Assembly (NCBI GenBank): GCA_002416125.1
Contig: DIBU01000016.1
Span: 33,186-97,185, forward strand
Direction: 5' to 3'
DNA length: 64,000 bases
Source of the DNA: Halieaceae bacterium UBA5044
GTDB taxonomy: Bacteria > Pseudomonadota > Gammaproteobacteria > Pseudomonadales > Halieaceae
How positions within the stretch are numbered: position 1 is the first letter of the stretch; the number at the start of each line of letters is the position of its first letter. This document shows positions 9,478 through 17,905 of the stretch, in pieces. A program made the translations under genes and the position numbers. The notes below the pieces were generated by a model. That model ran no database searches. It had not been told where the DNA came from and was given only the letters and a program-made list of their open reading frames with translations.

Positions 9478-9484
9478 AACCACT

Positions 9485-10552
9485 GTGTCACTGCTATTGC
9501 AAAGACGTCTGCTGATGGGTGCAGGGCTGGTCGCCGGCGCGCTGGCGGTTGCCTGGTTCCTGCTCGGTGGGCAGGGCAGCATCAGCACCGAGAACGCCTA
9601 CGTCAAAGCCAACAAGCTGGCGCTGTCCAGTGAGGTGAACGCCATCGTCAAGGCGGTGCTGGTACAGCCCAATCAGCCGGTCGAGGCAGGACAGCTGCTG
9701 GTACAGCTGGAGGACCAGCCGTTCCAGCTGGCGGTGGCGGAAGCCGAGGCACACCTCGCGCAGGTGAAAAACCAGATCATGGTGCGACGCGCCGACTACG
9801 CCGAAGTCGAGGCCGAACTGCGCCAGGCCGAGGAAGATGCGGCGTTTTACCAACGTCAGCTGGCGCGCAACCAGCGCATGGGGCCGTCGGCGATTTCCGA
9901 AGCCGACCTCGACGAGTCACGGCAAGAGCTGGCGCGCTCACAGGCCCGGATCGCCATCAACCGGCAGAAGCTGGCAGGCCTGCGTGCCGCACTGGGTGGC
10001 AACCCCGACACCCCTCTTGAGGCCCAGGCTGACATACAGGTCGCACAGGCGCAGCTGGATCGCGCCCGCTATCAACTGTCCCGCACCCGCATCACCGCAC
10101 CCACCGCAGGCACCGTCGCCAACGAAGTGCCCCAACTGGGCGAAATGACCATGGCAGGCTTTGCCGTGGTCACCCTGATGGCGACCGACGACATCTGGAT
10201 TGAAGCCAATCTCAAGGAAACGCAACTGACCCACGTGCGCCCCGGCCAGACCGCCGAGGTGACCATCGACGCCTACCCCGGGCAGGTACTGCGAGCACGG
10301 GTCGACACCCTGAGCCCGGCCAGTGGATCAGAATTCGCCATGATTCCGGCACAGAACGCCAGCGGCAACTGGGTCAAGGTCGTGCAGCGGATTCCCGTGC
10401 GCCTGCGACTGGAGAGCAGACCGCAGGACGCCGTGCTGCGGGCCGGCATGAGCGCCGAGGTGCGTATTGCGACGGAGAGTCCTGCACCGCTGGCCAGTGC
10501 AGGTGTGAGCCCCACTCCCGGCGCCGACCAGGTGGCTGCCAGCTCCCTGTGA
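9485..10552 (+). CDS. emrA: EmrA/HlyD-type membrane fusion protein
   Basis: This 355 aa periplasmic adaptor links the EmrB inner-membrane pump to an outer-membrane channel. It has an N-terminal membrane anchor (about residues 10-28) and a lipoyl/biotinyl half-motif around VKAVLVQPNQPVEAGQLL. A long coiled-coil hairpin covers about residues 75-180, and the second lipoyl half contains RTRITAPTAGTV. The C-terminal beta-barrel includes DIWIEANLKETQL and VRPGQTAEVTID. The order is that of EmrA, VceA and FarA. The GTG start at 9485 has AGGAG about ten bases upstream. The stop overlaps the emrB GTG as GTGA, so the two are translationally coupled. No TolC-like gene is present in the window. Confidence 0.9.
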   Translation: MSLLLQRRLLMGAGLVAGALAVAWFLLGGQGSISTENAYVKANKLALSSEVNAIVKAVLVQPNQPVEAGQLLVQLEDQPFQLAVAEAEAHLAQVKNQIMVRRADYAEVEAELRQAEEDAAFYQRQLARNQRMGPSAISEADLDESRQELARSQARIAINRQKLAGLRAALGGNPDTPLEAQADIQVAQAQLDRARYQLSRTRITAPTAGTVANEVPQLGEMTMAGFAVVTLMATDDIWIEANLKETQLTHVRPGQTAEVTIDAYPGQVLRARVDTLSPASGSEFAMIPAQNASGNWVKVVQRIPVRLRLESRPQDAVLRAGMSAEVRIATESPAPLASAGVSPTPGADQVAASSL

Positions 10553-12057
10553 GTCCGCGCACCGCAGCACCCTGGCTGGTGGCCGCCAGCGTCATGCCGG
10601 CCACCATTATCCAGGTGGTGGATACCACGATCGCCAATGTGGCACTGCCGCACATGCAGGGCAGCCTGGGCGCAAGCAGCGACCAGGTCATCTGGATCCT
10701 GACCTCGTACATTGTGACTGCGGCAATCATGACCCTTCCGGTGGGCTACATGGCTCAGCGCTTCGGCCGCCGCTCAGTGCTGCTCTGGTCGGTTGCCGGC
10801 TTCACACTCACGTCCATGCTCTGCGGCCAGGCCACCAGCCTGAATGAAATGGTCATCTGGCGCATTGCCCAGGGCGCCTTTGGAGCGTCACTGGCACCGC
10901 TGTCGCAGTCCATCCTGCTGGACACCTTCCCCAAGGAAAAACACGCCTCTGCCATGAGCATCTGGGGCATGGGCATCATGATAGGTCCGATCCTGGGCCC
11001 CACACTGGGTGGCTGGCTCACCGACAGCTACTCCTGGCGCTACGTTTTTTACATCAACGTGCCGCTGGGCGTCGCGTCGCTGATCGGCATTTACTGCTTC
11101 GTACCCAAAACCCCGACCCTGGAGAAGCGCTTCGACCTGCTCGGCTTCGGCCTGCTGGCAGTGGCGGTGGGCGCACTGCAATTGCTGCTGGACCGCGGCG
11201 AGCACGTGCTGTGGTTTGAGTCGCTGGAAATACAGCTGTACGCAGTGATGATCGGCCTTGGGCTGTACCTGTTCACCGTGCACACCCTCACCAGCGACCA
11301 GCGTTTTGTATCGCCGGCGCTGTTCCGGGACCGCAATTACGTGACCGGTGTGCTGTTCATTTTCCTGGTGGGCATTGTGCTGCTGGCCACCATGGCCCTG
11401 CTGCCGCCCTTTCTGCAGATCTGGAAGGGTTACCCGGCGGTTACCACGGGGCTGGTGCTGATGCCCCGCGGCGTGGGAACCATGCTCGGCATGATGGTGG
11501 TGGCGCGGCTGATGCGCCACTTCGACCCGCGCATACTGATCATCCTCGGCATGTGTACGGCCAGCGCGACGCTGGCGGAGATGGCGCGCTTCACCCTGGA
11601 AGTGGGGCAAACCACCCTGGCCATGACCGGCTTCGTGCAGGGACTCGGACTCGGGCTGGTGTTCATTCCCACCACCACCCTGGCCTATGCGACCCTTGCC
11701 CCGCAGCTGCGCGATGAGGGCGCGGCCCTGTTCAGCCTGTCACGCAACCTGGGCAGCAGTATCGGTGTCTCCCTGATCATGGCATTATTGAGCCGGAATA
11801 TGTGGATCAACCAGCAGGAACTGGCCGCACGTCTGACGCTGGAAGCGGGCCTGCCACAGGGTCTCCGCGACCCGTCCGCACTGGCGGCCTTACCCGGTGA
11901 GCTGATCGCCACCGTCAGCCGGCAGGCTGCCGAGATCGCCTATGTGAATGACTTCCATCTGCTCATGTGGGTCAATCTGGCAGCCATCCCGATGGTACTT
12001 CTGCTGCGCGTTCCGAAAGACCTGCATGAGGCCAGCGCTCCGGCCACGGAGGCTTGA
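10549..12057 (+). CDS. emrB: EmrB-type MFS multidrug exporter (DHA2, 14 TM)
   Basis: This 502 aa proton-driven exporter is the inner-membrane engine of an Emr tripartite pump. The N-terminus has the DHA2 motif VVDTTIANVALPHMQG in helix 1, and motif A is visible as GYMAQRFGRR. Motif C (GIMIGPILGPTLGGWLTD) is in helix 5. The length fits 14 membrane segments. The start codon is a GTG that overlaps the emrA stop by four bases. Substrate range cannot be read from sequence. EmrAB homologues expel uncouplers, phenolics and some antibiotics. The end is 20 bases before the likely selO start, so selO may be cotranscribed. Confidence 0.92.
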   Translation: MSPRTAAPWLVAASVMPATIIQVVDTTIANVALPHMQGSLGASSDQVIWILTSYIVTAAIMTLPVGYMAQRFGRRSVLLWSVAGFTLTSMLCGQATSLNEMVIWRIAQGAFGASLAPLSQSILLDTFPKEKHASAMSIWGMGIMIGPILGPTLGGWLTDSYSWRYVFYINVPLGVASLIGIYCFVPKTPTLEKRFDLLGFGLLAVAVGALQLLLDRGEHVLWFESLEIQLYAVMIGLGLYLFTVHTLTSDQRFVSPALFRDRNYVTGVLFIFLVGIVLLATMALLPPFLQIWKGYPAVTTGLVLMPRGVGTMLGMMVVARLMRHFDPRILIILGMCTASATLAEMARFTLEVGQTTLAMTGFVQGLGLGLVFIPTTTLAYATLAPQLRDEGAALFSLSRNLGSSIGVSLIMALLSRNMWINQQELAARLTLEAGLPQGLRDPSALAALPGELIATVSRQAAEIAYVNDFHLLMWVNLAAIPMVLLLRVPKDLHEASAPATEA

Positions 12058-12077
12058 GCCCGGAGAGACGACCCCTG

Positions 12078-13568
12078 ATGAACCGCACCGGCACCACCCC
12101 CGCCCTTGAGCATACCTTTGCCGACCTGCCCGAGCGCTTTTACCAGGCCCTTGCTCCCACACCAGTGGCGGCACCGCAGGCAATCCGCGTCAACGACGAT
12201 CTCGCCCGACGCCTGGGCCTGGATCCCGACTGGCTGAACTCGGCTGCAGGCACTGAATGGCTGGCCGGGAACACCGTCGCAACCGCGTCACGCCCCCTGG
12301 CAGCGGCCTACGCAGGTCATCAGTTCGGCGGTTTCAATCCGCAGCTGGGCGATGGACGCGCCATACTGCTGGGCGAATTGCGGGATGCACAGGGCAGGCT
12401 TTTTGACCTGCAGCTGAAAGGTGCCGGCCCTACCCGCTGGTCGCGCGGCGGGGACGGGCGCTCGCCGCTGGGTCCGGTCCTGCGCGAGTATCTGGTCAGT
12501 GAGGCCATGGCCGCTCTGGGCGTGCCCACTTCCCGGGCGCTGGCCGCGGTCAGCAGCGGCGAGACCGTCATGCGCGACCGACCGCTGCCCGGGGCGATTC
12601 TGGCGCGGGTTGCCAGCAGCCACCTGCGCATTGGCAGCGTGGAGTATTTTTCGGCCCGCAAGGACACGGAAGCCCTGCAGCTTCTGGTCGACTACGCGCT
12701 GCAGCGGCATTTCCCGGCACAGGCCGACACGGACAATCCGGCGCTGGCCCTGCTCAACGCGGTGCTCCAGGCACAGGCACAACTGGTCTCCCAGTGGCAA
12801 CTGCTGGGCTTTATTCACGGGGTGATGAACACCGACAACATGCTGCTCTGCGGGGAAACCATCGACTATGGACCCTGCGCGTTCATGGACGCCTTCAACC
12901 CGGATACTGTCTTCAGCTCCATTGACCACGCGGGTCGCTACGCCTACCGCAACCAGCCCGGCATCGCGCACTGGAACCTGGCTTCTCTGGCGCAGGCCCT
13001 GGTGCCCGTGCTGCACCGTGATCCGGAACAGGCGGTGGCACTGGCACAGGCCGCGGTCGACACGTTCAGCGACCACTTTCTTGCAGCGCACACCGAAGGC
13101 CTGAACGCGAAACTGGGGCTCACCGGGCAACAGGCGGATGACGCACAGCTCATCGAACAGCTCTACGCGCTGATGGCCGAGGAAGCCACCGACTTCACCC
13201 TCACCTTCCGCCGTTTGGCCGACCTGGCCCACCCAGAGCCCGGCAACCCGCAGGATATTGGCGACCTGTACACCCTGCCCCCGGCTTTCGATGCATGGCT
13301 GGCGCAGTGGCAGTCACGGCTGGCGCGCGAACCGGGCGACCCGCGAGCGCGGCAGGCGGCCATGTACCGGGCCAACCCGGTATTCATCCCGCGCAACCAC
13401 TCGGTGGAAGCGGTACTGACTGCGGCCACGGATCACGGGGATTACGCACCCTTTCACACCCTGGTCGAGCGCCTCGCACGGCCGGGGCAATGGGACCCCG
13501 GGGACAGACACCTGGCCATGCCGCCCGAGGCCGGCCAGCGCGTGCACCAGACCTTCTGCGGCACCTGA
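12078..13568 (+). CDS. selO: SelO/YdiU protein adenylyltransferase (pseudokinase fold)
   Basis: SelO transfers AMP from ATP to Ser, Thr or Tyr of target proteins; in bacteria and mitochondria it is tied to redox stress. The protein is 496 aa, near the usual size. Diagnostic motifs are YAGHQFGGFNPQLGDGRA, KGAGPTRWSRGGDGRSPLG, GVMNTDNM (the Asn/Asp of the inverted ATP site) and DYGPCAFMD. The C-terminus lacks the selenocysteine or Cys motif of animal SelO. The ATG at 12078 was chosen over a TTG at 12054, since a GGAGAG lies upstream and the family starts close to here. It follows emrB closely, which suggests shared expression without proving a functional link. Confidence 0.92.
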   Translation: MNRTGTTPALEHTFADLPERFYQALAPTPVAAPQAIRVNDDLARRLGLDPDWLNSAAGTEWLAGNTVATASRPLAAAYAGHQFGGFNPQLGDGRAILLGELRDAQGRLFDLQLKGAGPTRWSRGGDGRSPLGPVLREYLVSEAMAALGVPTSRALAAVSSGETVMRDRPLPGAILARVASSHLRIGSVEYFSARKDTEALQLLVDYALQRHFPAQADTDNPALALLNAVLQAQAQLVSQWQLLGFIHGVMNTDNMLLCGETIDYGPCAFMDAFNPDTVFSSIDHAGRYAYRNQPGIAHWNLASLAQALVPVLHRDPEQAVALAQAAVDTFSDHFLAAHTEGLNAKLGLTGQQADDAQLIEQLYALMAEEATDFTLTFRRLADLAHPEPGNPQDIGDLYTLPPAFDAWLAQWQSRLAREPGDPRARQAAMYRANPVFIPRNHSVEAVLTAATDHGDYAPFHTLVERLARPGQWDPGDRHLAMPPEAGQRVHQTFCGT

Positions 13569-13612
13569 GCGCCCTGCGGCCGCTGGCGGCCAAGGCGCGG
13601 GGGCACCGCGTT

Positions 13613-13641
13613 TCGACTCCGCTGGGGCAAGGCAGTATAAT
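13613..13641 (+). promoter_or_regulatory. Promoter of the fused dihydroorotate-dehydrogenase-like gene
   Basis: A perfect -10 TATAAT (13636-13641) is preceded, with a 17-base spacer, by TCGACT (13613-13618), which matches four of six bases of the -35 consensus. The predicted start site is near 13648, leaving a leader of about 28 bases before the TTG at 13677. It would separate the downstream genes from selO. Confidence 0.55.
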
Positions 13642-13676
13642 GCTGGCTTCACCCAGCCCACGCCTCGAGTGACGCC

Positions 13677-15287
13677 TTGAACACGCAATTTTTCGGCAAG
13701 ACCCTTTCCGGTCCCTTCACGATCCCGTCCGGCATCGTGACCACCGCGACCTCGATCATCCAGTACGTGTTCGATCATATGCCGGAAGTCGGCGTGGTCA
13801 CGACCAAGAGTATCGGCCTGGCACCGCGGCTCGGGAACCGGGAGCCGGTGCTGAGCCAGTACGCTCCGGGCTGTTTCGTGAACGCCGTGGGGCTGACCAA
13901 CCCCGGCGCCCACGAGTCGGTGGCGCTGCTGGGGCAGCTGCGCGTGCCGGCGGATCGCTTTCTGCTCACCTCCATCTTTGGCGGCAGCCTGGAGGAATTC
14001 GTCGAAGTCGCGAAGTTACTCGCGCCGGTTTCCGACGGCCTGGAGCTGAACCTGTCCTGCCCCCACGCCAAGGGCTACGGTATGGCCATGGGGCAGGATC
14101 CGGAGATGGTGCGCGCCATCACCGCGGCGGTAAAGGCCGTGGTCGATATCCCCGTCATTCCGAAGCTGACTCCCAATACCCCGAATATCGCCGAGATTGC
14201 CCGGGCCGCTGCCGAGGGCGGGGCTGACGCACTCTGCGCCATCAACACCCTGGGGCCGGGCTACACGTCTTCACACGGCCACCCGGTGTTGAGCAACGGC
14301 GCCGGTGGCATGTCGGGCAAGGGGGTGCTGCCCATTGCCCTGAAATGTGTGCGCGAGGTGATCGCCGCGACCGGACTGCCCGTCATCGGCTGTGGGGGTG
14401 CGAGCAGCGCGGAGGACGTGCGCGCCTTTTTCGACGCCGGCGCCAGCGTGGTGGGCGTGGGTTCTGCGCTGGTGGGCATGACCACCGGCGACATGCAGGC
14501 GTACTTCAGCACCCTGCAGCGCGACCTGGACCACAACAGCGACCGGGCCGGAAGCCTGGTGCGCTATGACATCGACATGCAGTTCCGCCCGGTCTCGCTG
14601 GTCAGCAATGAGCGGGTGTGTGACGACATTGCCATTCTCACCTTCGACCGCAAGATCAACGTGCAGGCGGGGGAGTTCATTTTCCTGTGGATTCCGGGCC
14701 TGGGCGAGAAGCCGTTCTCGGCACTGACCGATGACCCCTTCTCTCTGGTGGTCATCGACCTGGGCGAGTTTACCCACGCGCTGATGGACCTGCCTGTGGG
14801 CACCGAAGCCTACGTGCGCGGGCCGCACGGCGTGCCGGTAGAGCCTCCGGAAGACGCGCGCATCATGGCAGTGGCAGGCGGGACAGGGCTGGCTGCCGTC
14901 TACCAGATTGCCCGGGATTTCGGCAACGCCGAGATATTTGTCGGGGCGCGCAGCGACGACAGGCTGTACTTCCTCGATGAATGCGCGCAGATTGCAGAGC
15001 TGCACGTGGCCACCGACGACGGCAGCGCCGGCTACCACGGCCGCGTCACCGAGTTACTGCGCGAGCGACTGAGTGGCATGCCCGCGGAAGACAGGGATGC
15101 GCTGGTGTTTTACAACTGCGGCCCTGAGCCCATGGTGCACGCCGCTGAGGCGGTACAGCGCGAGTTCTGCCAACCCGGGCAGATTTTCAGTGCCATCGAC
15201 TACCTCACCAAGTGCGGGGTGGGCATCTGCGGAGCCTGCGCCGCGCCGGACGGCCGCCGCGGCTGTGTCGACGGCCCATTTCTATAG
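13677..15287 (+). CDS. Dihydroorotate dehydrogenase class 1B-like, PyrD-PyrK fusion
   Basis: This 536 aa protein joins in one chain what is normally the two-subunit NAD-dependent dihydroorotate dehydrogenase. Residues 1 to about 300 are the FMN TIM barrel. They include the class 1 active-site loop NLSCPHAKG with the catalytic Cys128 (class 2 enzymes have Ser) and the FMN phosphate region GVGSALVGM. Residues 301 onward look like PyrK: an FAD-binding barrel with EKPFSALTDDPFSL, a nucleotide-binding turn AVAGGTGLAAV, and a C-terminal 2Fe-2S motif with Cys513, Cys518, Cys521 and Cys530. The TTG start is supported by the family N-terminus and by GAGTGA upstream. No other pyr gene is nearby and a crotonase follows, so a related flavoprotein role other than pyrimidine synthesis is possible. 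Confidence 0.8.
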   Translation: MNTQFFGKTLSGPFTIPSGIVTTATSIIQYVFDHMPEVGVVTTKSIGLAPRLGNREPVLSQYAPGCFVNAVGLTNPGAHESVALLGQLRVPADRFLLTSIFGGSLEEFVEVAKLLAPVSDGLELNLSCPHAKGYGMAMGQDPEMVRAITAAVKAVVDIPVIPKLTPNTPNIAEIARAAAEGGADALCAINTLGPGYTSSHGHPVLSNGAGGMSGKGVLPIALKCVREVIAATGLPVIGCGGASSAEDVRAFFDAGASVVGVGSALVGMTTGDMQAYFSTLQRDLDHNSDRAGSLVRYDIDMQFRPVSLVSNERVCDDIAILTFDRKINVQAGEFIFLWIPGLGEKPFSALTDDPFSLVVIDLGEFTHALMDLPVGTEAYVRGPHGVPVEPPEDARIMAVAGGTGLAAVYQIARDFGNAEIFVGARSDDRLYFLDECAQIAELHVATDDGSAGYHGRVTELLRERLSGMPAEDRDALVFYNCGPEPMVHAAEAVQREFCQPGQIFSAIDYLTKCGVGICGACAAPDGRRGCVDGPFL

Positions 15288-15296
15288 GAGCGAATT

Positions 15297-16172
15297 GTGT
15301 ATCAGTACCAGACACTCACCACCCAGGTTGAGGATCGGGTTTGCACCCTCACCCTGAACCGTCCCGAGCAGTTGAACGCGTTCACCGTGGAGATGGCCAA
15401 CGAGCTTATCGATTTTTTCACGCGCGCCAGCGACGATGACGACATCGGCGCCATTGTCGTGACCGGCGCCGGCCGCGCCTTTTGCGCCGGCATGGACCTG
15501 TCACCCGACGGCAACACCTTTGGCCTGAATGAAACGCTGACACCCACACTGGCAGACCTGCGCGAGCGCCCTGACGATCCAGAGATCGTCGACGGTGTGC
15601 GCGACACCGGCGGCCGGGTCACACTGGCGATTTTCGACTGCAAGAAGCCGGTGATCGGCGCCATCAACGGCGCTGCGGTAGGCATTGGCGCCACCATGAC
15701 CCTGGCGATGGATATCCGCCTGGCCTCCGACCGTGCGCGCATCGGCTTTGTCTTCGGCAAGCTCGGCATTGTGCCAGAAGCCTGCTCAAGCTGGTTCCTG
15801 CCGCGTATCGTCGGTATTCAGCAAGCGCTGGAATGGGTCTACACCGCAGACATCTTCGATGCGCAGGAAGCCATGAGCGGCCGCCTGGTGAAGGCGGTCT
15901 ATACGCCCGATGAGTTGCTGCCGGCGGCGCGCGCCCTGGCGCAGCGCATCATCACCAACCGCTCGCCGGTGGCCATCGCACTGGCCAGGCAAATGCTGTA
16001 CCGGAATGCGGCAGCGGAACACCCGCGTGTGGCGCACGAAGTAGATTCCATCGCCATGTTCTATACCAGCCTGGAGGACGGCAAGGAGGGGGTCGCCAGT
16101 TTCCGGGAGAAACGCGACCCCAACTTCAGCGGCAAAGCGTCCGCCATGCCCGCCTTCTACCCCTGGTGGTAA
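15297..16172 (+). CDS. Enoyl-CoA hydratase/isomerase (crotonase) family protein
   Basis: This 291 aa crotonase-fold enzyme acts on acyl-CoA thioesters, most often hydrating trans-2-enoyl-CoA. The N-terminus has the typical LTLNRPEQLNAFTVEM. The first oxyanion-hole segment is AGRAFCAGMDLS, and the second (NGAAVGIGATMTLAMDIR) shows the GIGATM pattern. The usual catalytic Glu of the second loop is near KLGIVPEACSSWFLPR. The GTG start is preceded by TAGGAG at good spacing. The stop overlaps the start of the sigma-54 activator by seven bases, so the two are probably cotranscribed. The residues fit a true hydratase/isomerase, but the substrate is unknown. Confidence 0.85.
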   Translation: MYQYQTLTTQVEDRVCTLTLNRPEQLNAFTVEMANELIDFFTRASDDDDIGAIVVTGAGRAFCAGMDLSPDGNTFGLNETLTPTLADLRERPDDPEIVDGVRDTGGRVTLAIFDCKKPVIGAINGAAVGIGATMTLAMDIRLASDRARIGFVFGKLGIVPEACSSWFLPRIVGIQQALEWVYTADIFDAQEAMSGRLVKAVYTPDELLPAARALAQRIITNRSPVAIALARQMLYRNAAAEHPRVAHEVDSIAMFYTSLEDGKEGVASFREKRDPNFSGKASAMPAFYPWW

Positions 16173-17521
16173 CGCAGGGCACTGCTGCGCCCCTGGGCCT
16201 GATCGTTGACGCCGATCAGGAGACCGTTGATGCACTCTCCGAGCTGCTTACCGCAAAGGGGTTTAGCACCCTGCACTGCGGCACTCTTGTCGAGGCCAGC
16301 GAGACCCTCGAGGCACATGCTGACGCTCTAGCGGTGGCCTTCATCGCCCTGGACCTGCCTGACGGAGAAGGCCTCGAATTGCTGGGCAAGAACAGCCTGC
16401 TTCGGGACCACACCGATGTCGCCCTGATACATCATGACGATGATCCCGCACGCACGCAGCGCGGTATCCGGGAGCAGGCGAGCTACTTCTTTCGCAAGCC
16501 ACTGGACGCCGTATTCATCGGCGAAGTGCTTGAGGATATCGGCCGGGAATGCGCGCAGGAGGCGAGCGGGGACGCCGTTGATGACAGCGTGGCCATCGAC
16601 CAGTTCGGCATGATGCGCGGCAACTCACCGGCGATGCGCAAACTGTACCGCGTAGTGAGGAAGGTGGCACCTTCCAGTGCAACGGTACTCGTGGTGGGTG
16701 AAAGCGGCACCGGCAAGGAACTCGCTGCCCAGACCCTGCACCAGATGTCCGGTTCGGAGGGTCCCTTCGTCGCCATGAACTGTGGGGCTATCGCCAGCGA
16801 ACTGGCGGAAAGCGAGCTCTTCGGCCACGAGAAAGGCAGCTTCAGTGGTGCGGAGCGGCGCCATGCCGGCTACTTTGAAAGGGCAGAGGGCGGCACGCTG
16901 CTACTCGACGAGGTGGGGGAGATGCCGCTGGACCTGCAGGTCAAGCTGCTTCGCGTACTGGAAACGGGCAAGTTTCGTCGCGTCGGCGGCACCGAGGACC
17001 TGTCGATGAACGTGCGCTTTGTTGCAGCAACCAACCGGGATCCGGAGGCGGCGATTCAAGAGGGCTTGCTGCGTGAAGACCTCTATTTCCGTATTGCGCA
17101 GTTCTGCCTGCGCATGCCGCCGCTGCGCGAACGTGACCGGGATATCGCAGGTCTGGCGCACGCGTTCCTGAACGAACTCAACACGGAACACGGCACAGCG
17201 AAGCGTTTCTCACCGGATGCCATCGCCACCATTGAAGACTACGCCTGGCCGGGTAACGTGCGCGAGCTGAAAAGCGCCGTAGAGCGGGCTTTTATCCTCG
17301 CCGAAGACACGCTCGAGCCGCAGCACCTGCCCGAGGGCCAGATTGAGCAGGCCGGTGAATTCCTGCGCATATCCGTGGGAGAATCACTGCAGCAGACCGA
17401 GAAGCAGCAGATCCTCGCGACCATCGAGGCCTGCAAAGGCAACAAGAAGGCGGCTGCTGAAACGCTCGGCATCGCCTTGAAGACGCTGTACAACAAACTC
17501 AAGGAATACGAGAAGGATTAG
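16166..17521 (+). CDS. Sigma-54 dependent activator with degenerate receiver domain
   Basis: This 451 aa NtrC-family enhancer-binding protein has a receiver-like domain (1-120), an AAA+ domain (about 148-375) and a Fis-type helix-turn-helix at the C-terminus (KKAAAETLGIALKTLYNKL). The AAA+ part is complete: Walker A GESGTGKE (178-185), Walker B LLLDEV (246-251) and the REDLYFRI arginine-finger region. The sigma-54 contact loop reads GSFSGA (224-229) instead of GAFTGA. In the receiver, the position expected to hold the phosphorylated Asp is Ala61 (four residues before Pro65). The usual Thr/Ser is His89, and only one of the acidic pair remains (Asp15, Ala16), while Lys111 is kept. Phosphorelay control is therefore unlikely. 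No histidine kinase is adjacent. Probable targets are the sigma-54 promoter candidates just downstream. Confidence 0.85.
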   Translation: MVTQGTAAPLGLIVDADQETVDALSELLTAKGFSTLHCGTLVEASETLEAHADALAVAFIALDLPDGEGLELLGKNSLLRDHTDVALIHHDDDPARTQRGIREQASYFFRKPLDAVFIGEVLEDIGRECAQEASGDAVDDSVAIDQFGMMRGNSPAMRKLYRVVRKVAPSSATVLVVGESGTGKELAAQTLHQMSGSEGPFVAMNCGAIASELAESELFGHEKGSFSGAERRHAGYFERAEGGTLLLDEVGEMPLDLQVKLLRVLETGKFRRVGGTEDLSMNVRFVAATNRDPEAAIQEGLLREDLYFRIAQFCLRMPPLRERDRDIAGLAHAFLNELNTEHGTAKRFSPDAIATIEDYAWPGNVRELKSAVERAFILAEDTLEPQHLPEGQIEQAGEFLRISVGESLQQTEKQQILATIEACKGNKKAAAETLGIALKTLYNKLKEYEKD

Positions 17522-17527
17522 GACACG

Positions 17528-17545
17528 CGGGCCGGCCCGGGCCCG
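17528..17545. terminator. GC hairpin between convergent genes
   Basis: CGGGCC (17528-17533) can pair with GGCCCG (17540-17545) around a six-base loop, and the inner 12 bases are themselves a perfect palindrome. It lies exactly between the stop of the sigma-54 activator and the stop of the PRC-barrel gene on the other strand. There is no T-tract on either side, so it is only a possible bidirectional transcription barrier. Confidence 0.3.
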
Positions 17546-17794
17546 TCACTCCCGGTTCTCGCGCAACAGTTGCTCTCCCCGAGCCGTCAACACGAAGCCC
17601 TGCCTGTGCTTCACCCGGAACATGGCTGCCCAGGGCATGAGTACCGTGCCCCGTTGCGGCAGCGTGATTCGCGCGAAGCGCACAATGCCCGCGGCGGGGT
17701 CGATCTGCAGCTCCGAGATCACCCCGACTTCAGAGCCACGGGCATCATACACTCCAGCGCCCAGCAGGTTTGCGGTTGGCGTCGCCTGGTCCAT
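17546..17794 (-). CDS. PRC-barrel domain protein
   Basis: This 82 aa protein is predicted to be a single small beta barrel of the PRC type (NLLGAGVYDARGSEVGVISE, then IVRFARITLP). PRC-barrel proteins bind partners in photosynthetic reaction centres, RimM and stress-linked small proteins. There is no signal peptide or membrane helix. The ATG at 17794 has GAGGG eight bases upstream. The gene converges on the sigma-54 activator and diverges from the DUF1328 gene. A GG-N10-GC element on its strand (17831-17846) would place the transcript start about 25 bases before the start codon, which suggests sigma-54 control shared with the divergent gene. Confidence 0.75.
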   Translation of the reverse strand: MDQATPTANLLGAGVYDARGSEVGVISELQIDPAAGIVRFARITLPQRGTVLMPWAAMFRVKHRQGFVLTARGEQLLRENRE

Positions 17795-17828
17795 GCTTTC
17801 ACCCTCTTGCTACGTCATCCGTTGGGGG

Positions 17829-17846
17829 ATGCATAATCCACACCAA
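17829..17846 (-). promoter_or_regulatory. Possible sigma-54 promoter of the PRC-barrel gene
   Basis: Read on the minus strand, TTGG is followed ten bases later by GC within ATGCA (GG at 17844-17843, GC at 17832-17831). This is the GG-N10-GC spacing required by sigma-54. The -24 box (TTGGTGTG) departs from TTGGCACG at three bases and the -12 box at one. On its own it is weak; its interest comes from the better site facing the other way. Confidence 0.35.
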
Positions 17847-17905
17847 TATGGATTCCGCGCGCAAATCCGCGTCATCACCACCGCAGGGAGCATCGCCCGC
17901 CTCAG

